Shown here in pieces: positions 52,607-61,689 of a stretch of 64,000 bases of DNA (positions within the stretch are counted from its first letter, which is position 1; every line of letters begins with the position of its first letter). The stretch spans positions 1 through 64,000 of the forward strand of contig CAYHGE010000005.1 in the NCBI GenBank assembly GCA_964355945.1. The letters are read 5' to 3'. A program made the position numbers and the translations under genes. The DNA comes from CAIVAT01 sp964355945 (GTDB taxonomy: Bacteria > Bacteroidota > Bacteroidia > Bacteroidales > FEN-979). The notes under the pieces were generated by a model that made no database searches, was not told where the DNA came from, and was given only the letters and a program-made list of their open reading frames with translations.

Positions 52607-53049
52607 GATAAAAACCTCTCCAGTTTACGAATATTCAACAATGGAATCGGAAACAGATACTTCTGCCCGTCTTTGATCAACAGCGCATGCTCCAGCCGGG
52701 AAACGGTCTGTTTCAACTCTTCTGGGTTCACCGGCTTCACAAGGAAATCAAACGCTGCATGACGGATCGCCTCAATGGCGAACTTGTCGAAACCGGTGGC
52801 AAAAATGATGGCCGGCGCATCTCCCGCCTCAAGCAACTCCCTTGCAATTTCGAAACCGGTTTTTTCCGGCATCTGGATGTCGAGGAAAACAACATCGGGC
52901 TGATGTTCATGAACAAGGTCAACAGCCAGCAACGCATTGGTCACAGTGGCAGCCACTTCAATTCGCGGATAAGTCTGCAGCAGGAGCGACAGGTTCGCAA
53001 TGGCACCGGGCTCGTCGTCGACGATGATGGCTTTTATGGGTTTTCCCAT
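52603..53049 (-). CDS. Receiver-only response regulator (LytR/AlgR-type receiver without LytTR)
   Basis: 148-residue protein with a complete receiver domain: acidic pair Asp11-Asp12 (IIVDDEPGA), phosphoryl Asp57 (VFLDIQMP), Thr in FATGFD (about 89-94) and Lys in LVKPVNPEEL (about 107-116). The sequence is of the LytTR-regulator class, but after a short helix it ends at SRLEHALLIKDGQKYLFPI ... LERFLS, without the roughly 100-residue DNA-binding domain. It could have been truncated, or work by protein contact. Its stop overlaps the start of the methyltransferase gene (ATGA). No histidine kinase is in the window. Confidence 0.82.
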   Translation of the reverse strand: MGKPIKAIIVDDEPGAIANLSLLLQTYPRIEVAATVTNALLAVDLVHEHQPDVVFLDIQMPEKTGFEIARELLEAGDAPAIIFATGFDKFAIEAIRHAAFDFLVKPVNPEELKQTVSRLEHALLIKDGQKYLFPIPLLNIRKLERFLS

Positions 53050-53230
53050 TTGATCAGGGGATTGTGAAAAATAGGCTGAAAATTACAATAAAATCCATTA
53101 ATTCCAATCAAATTTTGATTATATAATCTATGGCAGCTTATCTGTGGCTCATTCATGGTGTACCTTTTTTGCCCGACCTGCCAGCTGACAGGGTTGAATA
53201 TGTGGTTTGAATCGAAATTTAACATATTTT

Positions 53231-53262
53231 TTTGCGATTTGAATCACATATAAGTATATTTG
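53231..53262 (+). promoter_or_regulatory. Promoter TTTG-N20-TATATTTG for the DUF4143 ATPase
   Basis: TTTG at 53231-53234 and TATATTTG at 53255-53262, 20 bp apart, 13 bases before the ATG at 53276. The rest of the 226-bp region 53050-53275 is AT-rich and holds nothing else seen. Confidence 0.75.
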
Positions 53263-53275
53263 CAATAAAAAATCC

Positions 53276-54406
53276 ATGGTACAACGACATCTGGAGAAGG
53301 AGATCAGCAGGTACTTGTTCAAGAAGAAAGCGATCATCATCTATGGGGCCCGGCAAGTCGGGAAAGCCACGCTGGTTGAACACCTTGTTAAAGATATGCC
53401 AGGGCAGACACTGTTCCTTAACGGGGACGAGGCCGATGTTCGCGAGATATTGACAAATCCGAATTCGACTCAGTTAAGACCGCTTCTCGGGGATCATAAA
53501 ATTGTCGTAATTGATGAGGCACAAAGGGTTCCCGAAACCGGACTGGCGTTAAAGATAATTCATGATAATTTTAAGGACATCCAGTTAATCGCTACCGGAT
53601 CTTCATCCTTTGAACTGGCGAGTAAGATCAATGAGCCCATGACGGGGCGAAAGCTGGATTTTTTTCTACATCCGTTTTCATATGGTGAAATGGTTGGTTA
53701 TCATGGCTTTCATACGGAAAGACGGTTGTTGGAACATCGGATGGTCTATGGGTATTATCCGGATATTGCGTTAAATCCCGGACAAGAGATCAAACTTTTG
53801 AAATCACTTGCATCAAGTTTTTTATACAAAGATCTGCTTACCCTCGAACAAATTCAGAAGCCGATGTTGCTGGAAAAGATTTTAAAAGCGTTGGCTTTAC
53901 AGACAGGCAACGAAGTTTCGTTCAACGAATTGGCGCAATTGCTTGATTCTGACAGAGGTACGATAGAAAAATACATCGATCTCCTTGAAAAGGCCTACAT
54001 AGTTTTCAGGTTAAATGGATTGAACAGGAATGTTAGAAATGAAATAAAAAAGGGACGGAAAATTTATTTTTACGATAACGGTATCAGGAATGCCATTCTT
54101 GGAAACTTCCTGCCGCTTGCTTCACGTGCAGATACCGGGGCGCTCTGGGAGAATTTCCTGATCAGTGAACGGCATAAGTTACTTGATAATAAAGATATTG
54201 CTTACAATTCATGGTTTTGGAGAACCACTCAACAGCAGGAAATCGATTATGTTGAAGAACGCCAGGGCAAGCTGTATGCCTTTGAATTCAAATGGAACAT
54301 TAAAAAACAATCACGGTTATCAAAAACATTTGCAATGGCATATCCATCTTCAGAATACAAGGTTATTTCACCTGAAAACATGATGGATTTTCTTTTACAG
54401 GAATAA
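53276..54406 (+). CDS. DUF4143 / AAA_14 ATPase, full length, altered Walker A
   Basis: 376-residue ATPase of unknown function, the only full-length copy of three in the window. It has an AAA_14 domain (about 10-180) with Walker A YGARQVGKATL (23-33), Walker B IVVIDEAQRV (76-85) and sensor LIATGSSSFEL (104-114), then a DUF4143 domain (about 190-376) with LYKDLL, KKGRKIYFYDNGIRNA, GALWENFLISE and EIDYVEE. This last part resembles a nuclease-like fold (EFKW). In the Walker A the usual GK(T/S) is GKA followed by Thr, so Mg-ATP binding may be weakened. These proteins are widespread in Bacteroidota and often patchy; some are linked to mobile or defence contexts, which is not shown here. Confidence 0.88.
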   Translation: MVQRHLEKEISRYLFKKKAIIIYGARQVGKATLVEHLVKDMPGQTLFLNGDEADVREILTNPNSTQLRPLLGDHKIVVIDEAQRVPETGLALKIIHDNFKDIQLIATGSSSFELASKINEPMTGRKLDFFLHPFSYGEMVGYHGFHTERRLLEHRMVYGYYPDIALNPGQEIKLLKSLASSFLYKDLLTLEQIQKPMLLEKILKALALQTGNEVSFNELAQLLDSDRGTIEKYIDLLEKAYIVFRLNGLNRNVRNEIKKGRKIYFYDNGIRNAILGNFLPLASRADTGALWENFLISERHKLLDNKDIAYNSWFWRTTQQQEIDYVEERQGKLYAFEFKWNIKKQSRLSKTFAMAYPSSEYKVISPENMMDFLLQE

Positions 54407-54441
54407 CAATGCCCTTTCCCGTTTTGTCATTAAAGTCAGGA

Positions 54442-55132
54442 TCAGATGAAATACTGCAGAAAATTTTCAGGATTTACAACATTAAATTGATTTGTATGGT
54501 ATTTGGCGCTAAAACTTGCCGGGATTCCGGGTTGTTTTTTTGCATTCCATTTGAATTCATAAGCAGTAAGCTGTCCATTTGCTTCTTCAAGCAGGTCAAT
54601 CTCTGCCCCGTCATAAGTCCGCCAGAACGACATGTTGATGAGTCCAGACTTCAGTCGAGTGACTTTCATCCGCTCTGTGATACAGAAATTCTCCCACAAT
54701 GATCCCATATCATTCCTGTTTTCGGGTGCACTGAAATTGTTGATAACGGCATTTCGGATGCCGTTATCATAAAAGTAAAACTTTCGGCTCTTTCTGATTT
54801 CATTTCTTGAGTTCGAAGTAAACGCACCGAGGCTGAAAATTACAAATGTTTTTTCAAGAAGATCTATGAATTTCTCTACGGTGGAGATCGAAATACCCAG
54901 CTTTATGGATAATTCATGTATGGAGACCAGGCTGCCGGCCTGCAATGCGAGGGCTTTTGAGAATGTCAAATATAACCGGATTCTCACAATTCAAAATCAG
55001 GACATGATCGTATCTGGAAGTAAACATTTCAGCCAGGGTGGTTTTTCCGATCTGCCGGGCACCATAAAATATCAGAATATCCCTGGAATCCATCCAGTTC
55101 AGTAATACGGGTTCAAGGTCACGAAGGTACAT
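54442..55132 (-). pseudogene. Broken DUF4143-family ATPase (internal deletion plus frameshift)
   Basis: Second damaged copy. From the ATG at 55132 the protein reads MYLRDLEPVLLN, an intact Walker A (GARQIGKTTL) and about 58 residues up to IFDILK, then jumps frame into KALALQAGSLVSIHELS and continues through the DUF4143 half to the stop at 54442. Compared with 53276-54406, about 145 residues between the two parts are gone, again with Walker B and the sensor. The break point differs from that at about 10490 but the lost region and its size are similar. The Walker A itself is standard here. Confidence 0.8.
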
Positions 55133-55337
55133 GTTGTAAAATTCGGCCTAAATATATTTTTATTCATACAAAATTCGGTGTGAAAATATTTTTCTTATTC
55201 TGAATTGATGCCAAATTGACTGACAATTTTCATTATTTTTGCATAAACCAATTATAATGGCAGAAATTTGCTCGAAAATTTCTTAAAACTCAGATCAGGG
55301 ATACAAAGGCATGTTGTTGTCAATGAAGTTCCCGGTG

Positions 55338-55368
55338 TTTGCAGTCTTTGGCATTTTCCGTATTTTTG
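55338..55368 (+). promoter_or_regulatory. Promoter TTTG-N19-TATTTTTG before a 42-codon ORF
   Basis: TTTG at 55338-55341 and TATTTTTG at 55361-55368, 19 bp apart, an exact match to the Bacteroidota architecture, 14 bases before the ATG at 55383. Confidence 0.65.
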
Positions 55369-55382
55369 TAAAAAAAGCCACG

Positions 55383-55511
55383 ATGTATATCGATCAATAT
55401 AGAACCCAGATCAAAATACTGTGTAAAGAATTAAAGTACAACACTGTTGAATGGGAGAACGGGGCAGATTTCGCACCTGAATACCTATACGAAATTGGCA
55501 CCAGAATATAA
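55383..55511 (+). CDS. Small ORF, 42 residues, possibly truncated nucleotidyltransferase or regulator
   Basis: Starts MYIDQYRTQIKILCKELKY and ends YEIGTRI. The first 19 residues resemble the N-terminus of MNT-type (HEPN-partner) nucleotidyltransferases, which begin with a helix of this kind followed by LYVFGS, but the GS motif is absent. I do not recognise the rest. A well-placed promoter stands just upstream, and the gene ends 13 bp before the nitroreductase gene on the other strand. It may be a decayed fragment or a real small protein. Confidence 0.4.
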   Translation: MYIDQYRTQIKILCKELKYNTVEWENGADFAPEYLYEIGTRI

Positions 55512-55523
55512 CCGCCCGACTGT

Positions 55524-56057
55524 TCACCAGTTCTCCCAATGAACCTTCTCCGCCTTAAACTTATCCTTCGGCAAATCCCCGCCTGCGGGATGGCCCACGG
55601 GGATGATGCTGAAAGGATCTACCCCGGCAGGCAGTTTCAACAGTTTTCTTACATGATCTTGCCGTTCAGTCATCGGAAACAGTGCCGACCACACTGCTCC
55701 CAGCCGCATTGCCTCGGCTGCCAGCAGGATGTTCTCGGTGGCAGCGGCCGCATCCTGATGCCACAGATCGGTGGCGCCTTCCTGCAGTTCAACAGATGAG
55801 TCGCCGCAAACCACAATACACGCACCGGCTTTGAACAGCATCTTTGTGAATGGAAGGCCTTCTCCAAGGGAATCCAGTATGGTGCGCTCCGTTACGGCCA
55901 CAAAGGCGAGCGGTTGCCGGTTGCGTGCCGAAGGTGCCGCCATGCCTGCCTTCAGCAAGGCCAGCAGGCAGGCTTTGGTCACCGGTTCGCCGGTATAGTT
56001 GCGCACACTTTTACGCGACATGATGGCCTCGAGGATGATTGATGGTTTATCGGTCAT
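55524..56057 (-). CDS. Nitroreductase family protein
   Basis: 177-residue FMN-dependent NAD(P)H oxidoreductase. The phosphate/FMN binding start is SRKSVRNYTGEPV (about 14-26), followed by APSARNRQPLAFV (about 41-53) and WHQDAAAATENILLAAEAMRLGAVW (about 100-124), and the end has IIPVGHPAG (about 151-159), all typical of the family. It is short, as in the single-domain group found in anaerobes. The natural substrate is unknown. The start has an in-frame ATG 36 bases in, but the first ATG gives the family-like N-terminus. Confidence 0.9.
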   Translation of the reverse strand: MTDKPSIILEAIMSRKSVRNYTGEPVTKACLLALLKAGMAAPSARNRQPLAFVAVTERTILDSLGEGLPFTKMLFKAGACIVVCGDSSVELQEGATDLWHQDAAAATENILLAAEAMRLGAVWSALFPMTERQDHVRKLLKLPAGVDPFSIIPVGHPAGGDLPKDKFKAEKVHWENW

Positions 56058-56207
56058 GATGGTTTGATTTTGACCGGTAAAATTATTGAATATTAAACAA
56101 TTTTAGCAGGGGTGTTTCGTGTTTTTTCACATCCGGTAAAAACCAAATCGAAAGAAATACAGAATCTTCCTGAATCTGCCTATACATCAGGATAAAAGAT
56201 TTTTTTG

Positions 56208-56215
56208 TAATTTTG
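56208..56215 (+). promoter_or_regulatory. -7 element TAATTTTG upstream of ileS
   Basis: Exact match to TAnnTTTG, 77 bases before the ileS ATG. A good TTTG at -33 is not seen. Confidence 0.45.
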
Positions 56216-56292
56216 CACGCCTTTTTAAAGTACAATCAGGGAATTACAGGTTAAAATGGCTATCAGATTTCCGGAATGATGAAAGACAAAAG

Positions 56293-59200
56293 ATGAGTAA
56301 GCGATACGCAGAATATAAAAACCTTGACCTCAGCAGGATCGGCGATGAGATCCAGGCCTATTGGGAGAAGCACGGCACTTTTGAAAAGAGCCTGAAAATG
56401 ACCGAAGGCATGCCGCCTTATGTGTTTTACGAAGGGCCCCCTTCCGCTAATGGCATACCGGGAATTCACCATGTCATGGCAAGGGCCATCAAGGATATTT
56501 TCTGCAGGTACAAGACCATGAAGGGATTCTATGTCAGTCGCAAGGCAGGCTGGGATACCCACGGGCTGCCCATCGAAATCGGGGTCGAGAAGAAACTTGG
56601 CATCACCAAGGAGGATATCGGGAAATCAATTTCCATCGAGGAGTACAACAAAGAGTGCCGCACAGAGGTGATGAAATACAAAGACCTCTGGGACGACCTC
56701 ACCATCCGGATGGGGTACTGGCTGAATCTCGATGATCCATACATCACGTACGAAAACAAGTACATTGAGAGTGTCTGGTATCTCCTGGGAAAGCTCTATG
56801 AAAAAGGACTTCTTTACAAAGGATACACCATTCAACCCTACTCTCCGGCTGCAGGCACCGGCCTGAGCACCCACGAACTGAACCAGCCCGGCACCTATAA
56901 AATGGTAAAAGACAACACCGTGGTGGCGCAGTTTAAGGTGATTCGCAATGTGCAATCGGAGTTCCTTTTCAGCGACCTTTTGGGAGAGCTCTACATACTC
57001 GCCTGGACCACTACTCCATGGACACTGCCATCGAACACCGGTCTGGCCATGGGCAAGGATATTACCTATTTGCTGGTTAAGACATATAACACCTATACCT
57101 ATACTGAACAAACTGTTGTCCTCGCGAAAGAGCTGTTACACCAGTATTTTCCGGAGAAGAACAGCCAGCTTGAAATGGATGGTTACCACAAAGGCGACAA
57201 GCACATTCCCTTCCAGGTGGTGGCAGAGTTCAAAGGAAGTGATTTTGAAGGCATCCGTTTTGAACAGCTGCTGCCATACTCTCAGCCCGAAGATGGCGAC
57301 CCTTTCCGCGTGGTGATGGGCGATTTTGTGACCACAGAGGATGGTACCGGCATTGTGCACATTGCACCGAGTTTTGGCGCCGACGACTTCAGGGTTGGCC
57401 GCCAGTATGGCCTGGGATCACTGACCCTGGTGAATAAACAGGGTAAATTCACCGAACAGATGGGCGAATTTGCCGGCCGTTATGTGAAATCCGAATATGA
57501 TCCGAATTATGTGGAGGGTAACTGCCCGCCGGTTGATATCGATATCATTGTCAAACTGAAACACGAAAATAAGGCGTTTAAAACGGAGAAATACGAACAC
57601 TCTTATCCGCATTGCTGGCGTACCGATAAACCCATTCTATACTACCCGCTCGACTCCTGGTTTATCCGCACCACAGCCTTTAAGGATGAGATGATCGCCC
57701 TCAACAAAACCATCAACTGGAAACCTGAATCGACAGGAACCGGGCGGTTTGGAAACTGGCTTGAAAACCTGGTTGACTGGAACCTCTCCCGTTCCCGCTT
57801 TTGGGGAACGCCGTTGCCGATCTGGAGATCTGCCGATGAAAAACAGGAGATCTGCATTGGTTCTGTGGCGCAGCTGAAAGCAGAAATCACCAAAGCGGTT
57901 GCTGCCGGAGTGATGAAAACCAATCCGCTCGAAAATTTCAACCCGGAAGAGACGACAGATGAGAATTATCACTCATTTGACCTTCACCGCCCGTTTGTTG
58001 ACGACATCATCCTGGTTACTGACGACGGATTGCCGATGTACCGCGAAACCGACCTGATCGATGTATGGTTCGATTCGGGAGCCATGCCTTATGCCCAGTA
58101 TCATTACCCTTTTGAGCAGTCACGGAAGCTGGAGAGCTACTTCCCGGCCGATTTCATTGCTGAAGGAGTCGATCAGACCCGGGGATGGTTCTTTACCCTT
58201 CATGCCATTGCAGTGATGCTGTTTGGCGGCGTTTCCTATAAGACCTGCGTGTCGAACGGACTCGTCCTCGACAAGAACGGGAACAAGATGTCGAAGCGGT
58301 TGGGCAATGCGGTTGACCCGTTTGAAACGATTGATAAATATGGTCCTGACGCGACCCGCTGGTACCTGATCACCAATTCACAGCCATGGGATAACCTGAA
58401 GTTTGACCTGGACGGAATTGAGGAGATCCGCAGGAAATTCTTTGGTACGCTTTACAACACCTATGCCTTCTATTCCCTGTATGCCAACATTGACGGATTT
58501 GACTACAGTGAACCGGAAATCGTCCTCAGCGATCGCCCCGAAATTGACCGGTGGATCCTTTCAGAACTGAACTCCCTGATCAAAGTGGTGGATGATTGTT
58601 ACTCAGATTATGAGCCAACCAAAGCCGGGCGCGCCATCTCCGATTTCGTGGATGCCCACCTGAGCAACTGGTATGTGCGCCTTTGCCGCCGCCGGTTCTG
58701 GAGAGGTGACTATTCCCAGGATAAAATTTCGGCTTACCAAACGCTTTACCGCTGCATTGAAGTCATTGCACAATTGTCGTCACCCATCGCCCCTTTCTTT
58801 GCAGAAAGATTGTTTGTTGACCTGAACAATGTTACCGGAAGGCATTCTGTTGATTCAGTGCACCTTACGACATTCCCGCAATCTGACACATCCCTCATTG
58901 ACAAGGATCTCGAAGAACGTATGGAGCTGGCTCAGAAAATCGCCTCGATGGTGTTGTCTATCCGGAAATCAACAAAACTGCGGGTACGTCAGCCGCTTAA
59001 CAAGATACTGGTCCCTGTTTTAAATGATCACCTGGTTGCACAGATCGATGCGGTAAAAAACCTCATCCTGTCGGAAGTCAATGTCAAGGAACTGGAATAC
59101 ATCACCGACACGGCTGGCATCCTGGTTAAGAAGGTCAAACCAGATTTCAAAAAACTGGGACCCCGGTATGGCAAACTGATGAAACAGCTTGCTGCAGCGG

Positions 59201-59658
59201 TGGTTTTGATCACCCAGGAAGAGATCAACAGACTCGAAAAGGACGGAAAGCTCACGATCTATGTTGAAGGAGAACCTGTTGAGTTGATGGCAGATGATGT
59301 GGAAATTCTCTCCGAAGACATTCCGGGATGGCAGGTTGCCAGCATGGGCTCACTGTCTGTTGCCCTCGACATCACACTTACCCCGGAACTCCTTCAGGAG
59401 GGGATTGCCCGCGAGGTGGTCAACAGGATCCAGAACCTGCGTAAGGACAAAGGATTTGAGGTGACAGATAAAATTACCGTTAAATTCCAGTCACATGCTG
59501 ACATTGATGAAGCCGTGAATCGTAATATTGCCTATATTTGCTCGGAAACTCTGGCTCAATCGTTTGATATTGTTGCAACGGTTGACATAACGGCAGGATC
59601 ATCCATTGAAATCACAGACAGGATTTCTACATTTATTGAAATTAAAAGAGTTGACTAA
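56293..59658 (+). CDS. ileS: Isoleucyl-tRNA synthetase (type 2, GXHH signature)
   Basis: 1121-residue class I aminoacyl-tRNA synthetase charging tRNA-Ile with proofreading of valine. Features are the leader GPPSANG (48-54), KMSKR (in NGNKMSKRLGNAVD), the CP1 editing region with TWVTSEDGTG-like FVTTEDGTGIVHIAPSFG, and the anticodon-binding C-terminus. The adenylate-binding signature HIGH is replaced by GIHH (57-60), the GXHH form known from type 2 IleRS enzymes that resist mupirocin very strongly; that resistance is predicted here, not shown. It starts an operon-like run with the DksA-like and lspA genes, 12 and 22 bp apart. Confidence 0.96.
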   Translation: MSKRYAEYKNLDLSRIGDEIQAYWEKHGTFEKSLKMTEGMPPYVFYEGPPSANGIPGIHHVMARAIKDIFCRYKTMKGFYVSRKAGWDTHGLPIEIGVEKKLGITKEDIGKSISIEEYNKECRTEVMKYKDLWDDLTIRMGYWLNLDDPYITYENKYIESVWYLLGKLYEKGLLYKGYTIQPYSPAAGTGLSTHELNQPGTYKMVKDNTVVAQFKVIRNVQSEFLFSDLLGELYILAWTTTPWTLPSNTGLAMGKDITYLLVKTYNTYTYTEQTVVLAKELLHQYFPEKNSQLEMDGYHKGDKHIPFQVVAEFKGSDFEGIRFEQLLPYSQPEDGDPFRVVMGDFVTTEDGTGIVHIAPSFGADDFRVGRQYGLGSLTLVNKQGKFTEQMGEFAGRYVKSEYDPNYVEGNCPPVDIDIIVKLKHENKAFKTEKYEHSYPHCWRTDKPILYYPLDSWFIRTTAFKDEMIALNKTINWKPESTGTGRFGNWLENLVDWNLSRSRFWGTPLPIWRSADEKQEICIGSVAQLKAEITKAVAAGVMKTNPLENFNPEETTDENYHSFDLHRPFVDDIILVTDDGLPMYRETDLIDVWFDSGAMPYAQYHYPFEQSRKLESYFPADFIAEGVDQTRGWFFTLHAIAVMLFGGVSYKTCVSNGLVLDKNGNKMSKRLGNAVDPFETIDKYGPDATRWYLITNSQPWDNLKFDLDGIEEIRRKFFGTLYNTYAFYSLYANIDGFDYSEPEIVLSDRPEIDRWILSELNSLIKVVDDCYSDYEPTKAGRAISDFVDAHLSNWYVRLCRRRFWRGDYSQDKISAYQTLYRCIEVIAQLSSPIAPFFAERLFVDLNNVTGRHSVDSVHLTTFPQSDTSLIDKDLEERMELAQKIASMVLSIRKSTKLRVRQPLNKILVPVLNDHLVAQIDAVKNLILSEVNVKELEYITDTAGILVKKVKPDFKKLGPRYGKLMKQLAAAVVLITQEEINRLEKDGKLTIYVEGEPVELMADDVEILSEDIPGWQVASMGSLSVALDITLTPELLQEGIAREVVNRIQNLRKDKGFEVTDKITVKFQSHADIDEAVNRNIAYICSETLAQSFDIVATVDITAGSSIEITDRISTFIEIKRVD

Positions 59659-59670
59659 CACAATTGAATT

Positions 59671-60114
59671 ATGAAAAAAGCAACAGAAACTACACAGATG
59701 GAAAAAAACCGGTATTCAGACGAGGAACTTGATGAGTTCAAACAGATCATCCTCAGGAAACTGGAGAAGGCACACAACGACCTGAAGTTGCTTACGGAAT
59801 CTTATACGAATGGCAACGAGCATGATATCAGTGATACCTCCCCAACATTCAAGGTTCTTGAAGAAGGCTACCAGGTGTTTTCAAAGGAGGAGAACAGCAA
59901 GTTTGCTGCCCGTCAGGAAAAATTCATCAAATCACTTGAGAATGCCCTGATCAGGATTGAAAATAAGACTTATGGAATTTGCCGGGTCACCGGAAAATTG
60001 ATCCCTGCCGATCGTCTGCGCAGTGTACCTCACGCTACACTGAGCATCGAAGCCAAACGGGTTCAGGTTACAACCCCTGTTGCTGTTCGTCCGTTAGATC
60101 CCGACATGGAATAG
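59671..60114 (+). CDS. TraR/DksA-family protein
   Basis: 147-residue protein of the DksA/TraR family, which bind RNA polymerase and change transcription in stress. The two-helix coiled coil (about 15-95) carries DISDTSPTFKVLEEGY (about 50-65), and the C-terminal zinc-finger-like part is YGICRVTGKLIPADRL followed by SVPHATLSIEAKR. Only one Cys remains in the finger, so zinc binding is probably lost, as is common in Bacteroidota members. A later ATG at 59698 (MEKNRYSDEEL) agrees better with the family's start. It lies 12 bp after ileS and 22 bp before lspA. Confidence 0.85.
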   Translation: MKKATETTQMEKNRYSDEELDEFKQIILRKLEKAHNDLKLLTESYTNGNEHDISDTSPTFKVLEEGYQVFSKEENSKFAARQEKFIKSLENALIRIENKTYGICRVTGKLIPADRLRSVPHATLSIEAKRVQVTTPVAVRPLDPDME

Positions 60115-60136
60115 TTTTTTTACAACACATCTCAGG

Positions 60137-60754
60137 TTGAAAAAAGCTGCGTTTATTGTATTTGCAATCCTGGCCGTTGACCAGGTGCTGAAATTCTGGA
60201 TCAAGACAACTTTTTACATGGGCGAAAGCCATCCCATTTTCGGGCATTGGTTCTACCTGCACTTTACGGAAAACGAAGGGATGGCCTTCGGCATGAAACT
60301 GGGAGGAAGTTATGGCAAACTTTTGTTGAGCCTCTTCCGCATCTGTGCTGTAATCATCATAGGATGGTGGCTTTACCGTGTAACCACGAAAGGTGCGAAT
60401 ACCCTGCTGGTTGTGTGTATTTCCCTAATTCTCGCAGGGGCCCTTGGAAATATTATCGACAGCGCCTTCTATGGACTTATTTTCAATGAAAGCACCTACA
60501 TGCAGATTGCGACCTTTCTCCCATCCGAAGGAGGATATGGAACATTTTTACATGGGAAAGTCGTTGATATGCTCTATTTTCCGGTCATTGAATCCCACTA
60601 TCCTGCCTGGATGCCGGTTTGGGGAGGTGAAGAACTTGTCTTTTTCAGGCCGGTGTTCAATATTGCCGATTCATCCATCACAACCGGCGTTTTAATCCTT
60701 ATCTTTTTCCAGAAGAGAGTTTTCACCCCAACCGAAGAACACGACCCGTCCTGA
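60137..60754 (+). CDS. lspA: Lipoprotein signal peptidase
   Basis: 205-residue inner-membrane aspartic protease that removes signal peptides from lipoproteins. It has four hydrophobic helices and the catalytic pair Asp in GNIIDSAFYG (about 110-119) and Asp in FNIADSSITTG (about 174-184), with the conserved TENEGMAFG near residue 45-53. The start is a TTG at 60137. It is slightly longer than the usual 160-170 because of an extended loop between the two Asp motifs. The ileS-dksA-lspA order is a familiar Bacteroidota arrangement. Confidence 0.93.
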   Translation: MKKAAFIVFAILAVDQVLKFWIKTTFYMGESHPIFGHWFYLHFTENEGMAFGMKLGGSYGKLLLSLFRICAVIIIGWWLYRVTTKGANTLLVVCISLILAGALGNIIDSAFYGLIFNESTYMQIATFLPSEGGYGTFLHGKVVDMLYFPVIESHYPAWMPVWGGEELVFFRPVFNIADSSITTGVLILIFFQKRVFTPTEEHDPS

Positions 60755-60792
60755 TTTTGCCTTTTACTGTTTGACTTTGCCTTTTGAATTCC

Positions 60793-61656
60793 CTACCTCA
60801 CCCTGATTGACCTTCCAACCCTCAGTGTTGTAGTAGGCTTTATCTTGTTCATGGCGCAGATCTCCTTAACCGAGGTATGGTACTTGCGTGCAAGCTTTCC
60901 TATTGTATCGCCGTTTTTTATCCTGACAACCTGTGCATTGGCTGCAAAATCGTTAGGGTAGAAAACACGTTTCGTAACCGGGAATGTGTTTGCAATAAGT
61001 TTCCTGTTATCGTAGTCAATCATTCTGAACGGGTCGAGCGGAACATCTTTATACCGTACCTCAAAATGCAGGTGCGGCCCGCGACTGCGCCCGGTTGATC
61101 CACCCAGGGCAATATGATCGCCCGACTTTACCACTTCATTCACTTTGACATTGATCTTGGATAAATGGCCATAATATGTTTCCAAACCATTGTAATGACG
61201 CACAATGACCAGGTTGCCAAATCCGCCCCGGTTATACTTTGCATAACGTACAACTCCATCGAAGGCAGCCCGGATGGTATCCCCTTTGTTTAACTTGATA
61301 TCCATGCCTTTATGGGAATAGGTAAACCCACGAAATAGTTTGCCATAAACCGGCAGCGTGAACACCCGTTCAGGTGATGTGAGCATGATCACGGTATCAC
61401 GGATAGAATCAGGCTTAATGCGGTATGCAAAAATCTGGTCGTTAACCCATTGTGCTGAAAACAAACCAGTTGAATCATCTTCCTGGCTCATCAAGACCGG
61501 TTCATCCTCGAGATATTCCCAGGTGAAGTTTTTATAAAGGATTGCCGTCCCTTTTGGGGTCTCTACGGTATCAATGATGGCATCTGAATTCCTTTGTGTA
61601 AAGGCGGAAAGAGGTAAAATAAAAAATAATAACAACCACAATTTTAATGACTTCAT
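60793..61656 (-). CDS. M23 peptidase with LysM domain
   Basis: 287-residue exported peptidoglycan hydrolase. It has a signal peptide (1-21), an M23 LytM-type domain (about 115-215) with zinc ligands in SHKGMDI, HYNGLETYYGHLS and PHLHFEVRY (HxH), and a C-terminal LysM repeat (about 245-287: VRIKNGDTIGKLARKYHTSVKEICAMNKI). All catalytic residues are present. The LysM part binds the wall. The ATG at 61656 was chosen over one two codons upstream. Promoter TTTG-N19-TAATTTTG lies at 61690-61720. Confidence 0.9.
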   Translation of the reverse strand: MKSLKLWLLLFFILPLSAFTQRNSDAIIDTVETPKGTAILYKNFTWEYLEDEPVLMSQEDDSTGLFSAQWVNDQIFAYRIKPDSIRDTVIMLTSPERVFTLPVYGKLFRGFTYSHKGMDIKLNKGDTIRAAFDGVVRYAKYNRGGFGNLVIVRHYNGLETYYGHLSKINVKVNEVVKSGDHIALGGSTGRSRGPHLHFEVRYKDVPLDPFRMIDYDNRKLIANTFPVTKRVFYPNDFAANAQVVRIKNGDTIGKLARKYHTSVKEICAMNKIKPTTTLRVGRSIRVR

Positions 61657-61689
61657 TGGCAAAATGTAAGGGTTCTTTTTAAGAATTTA

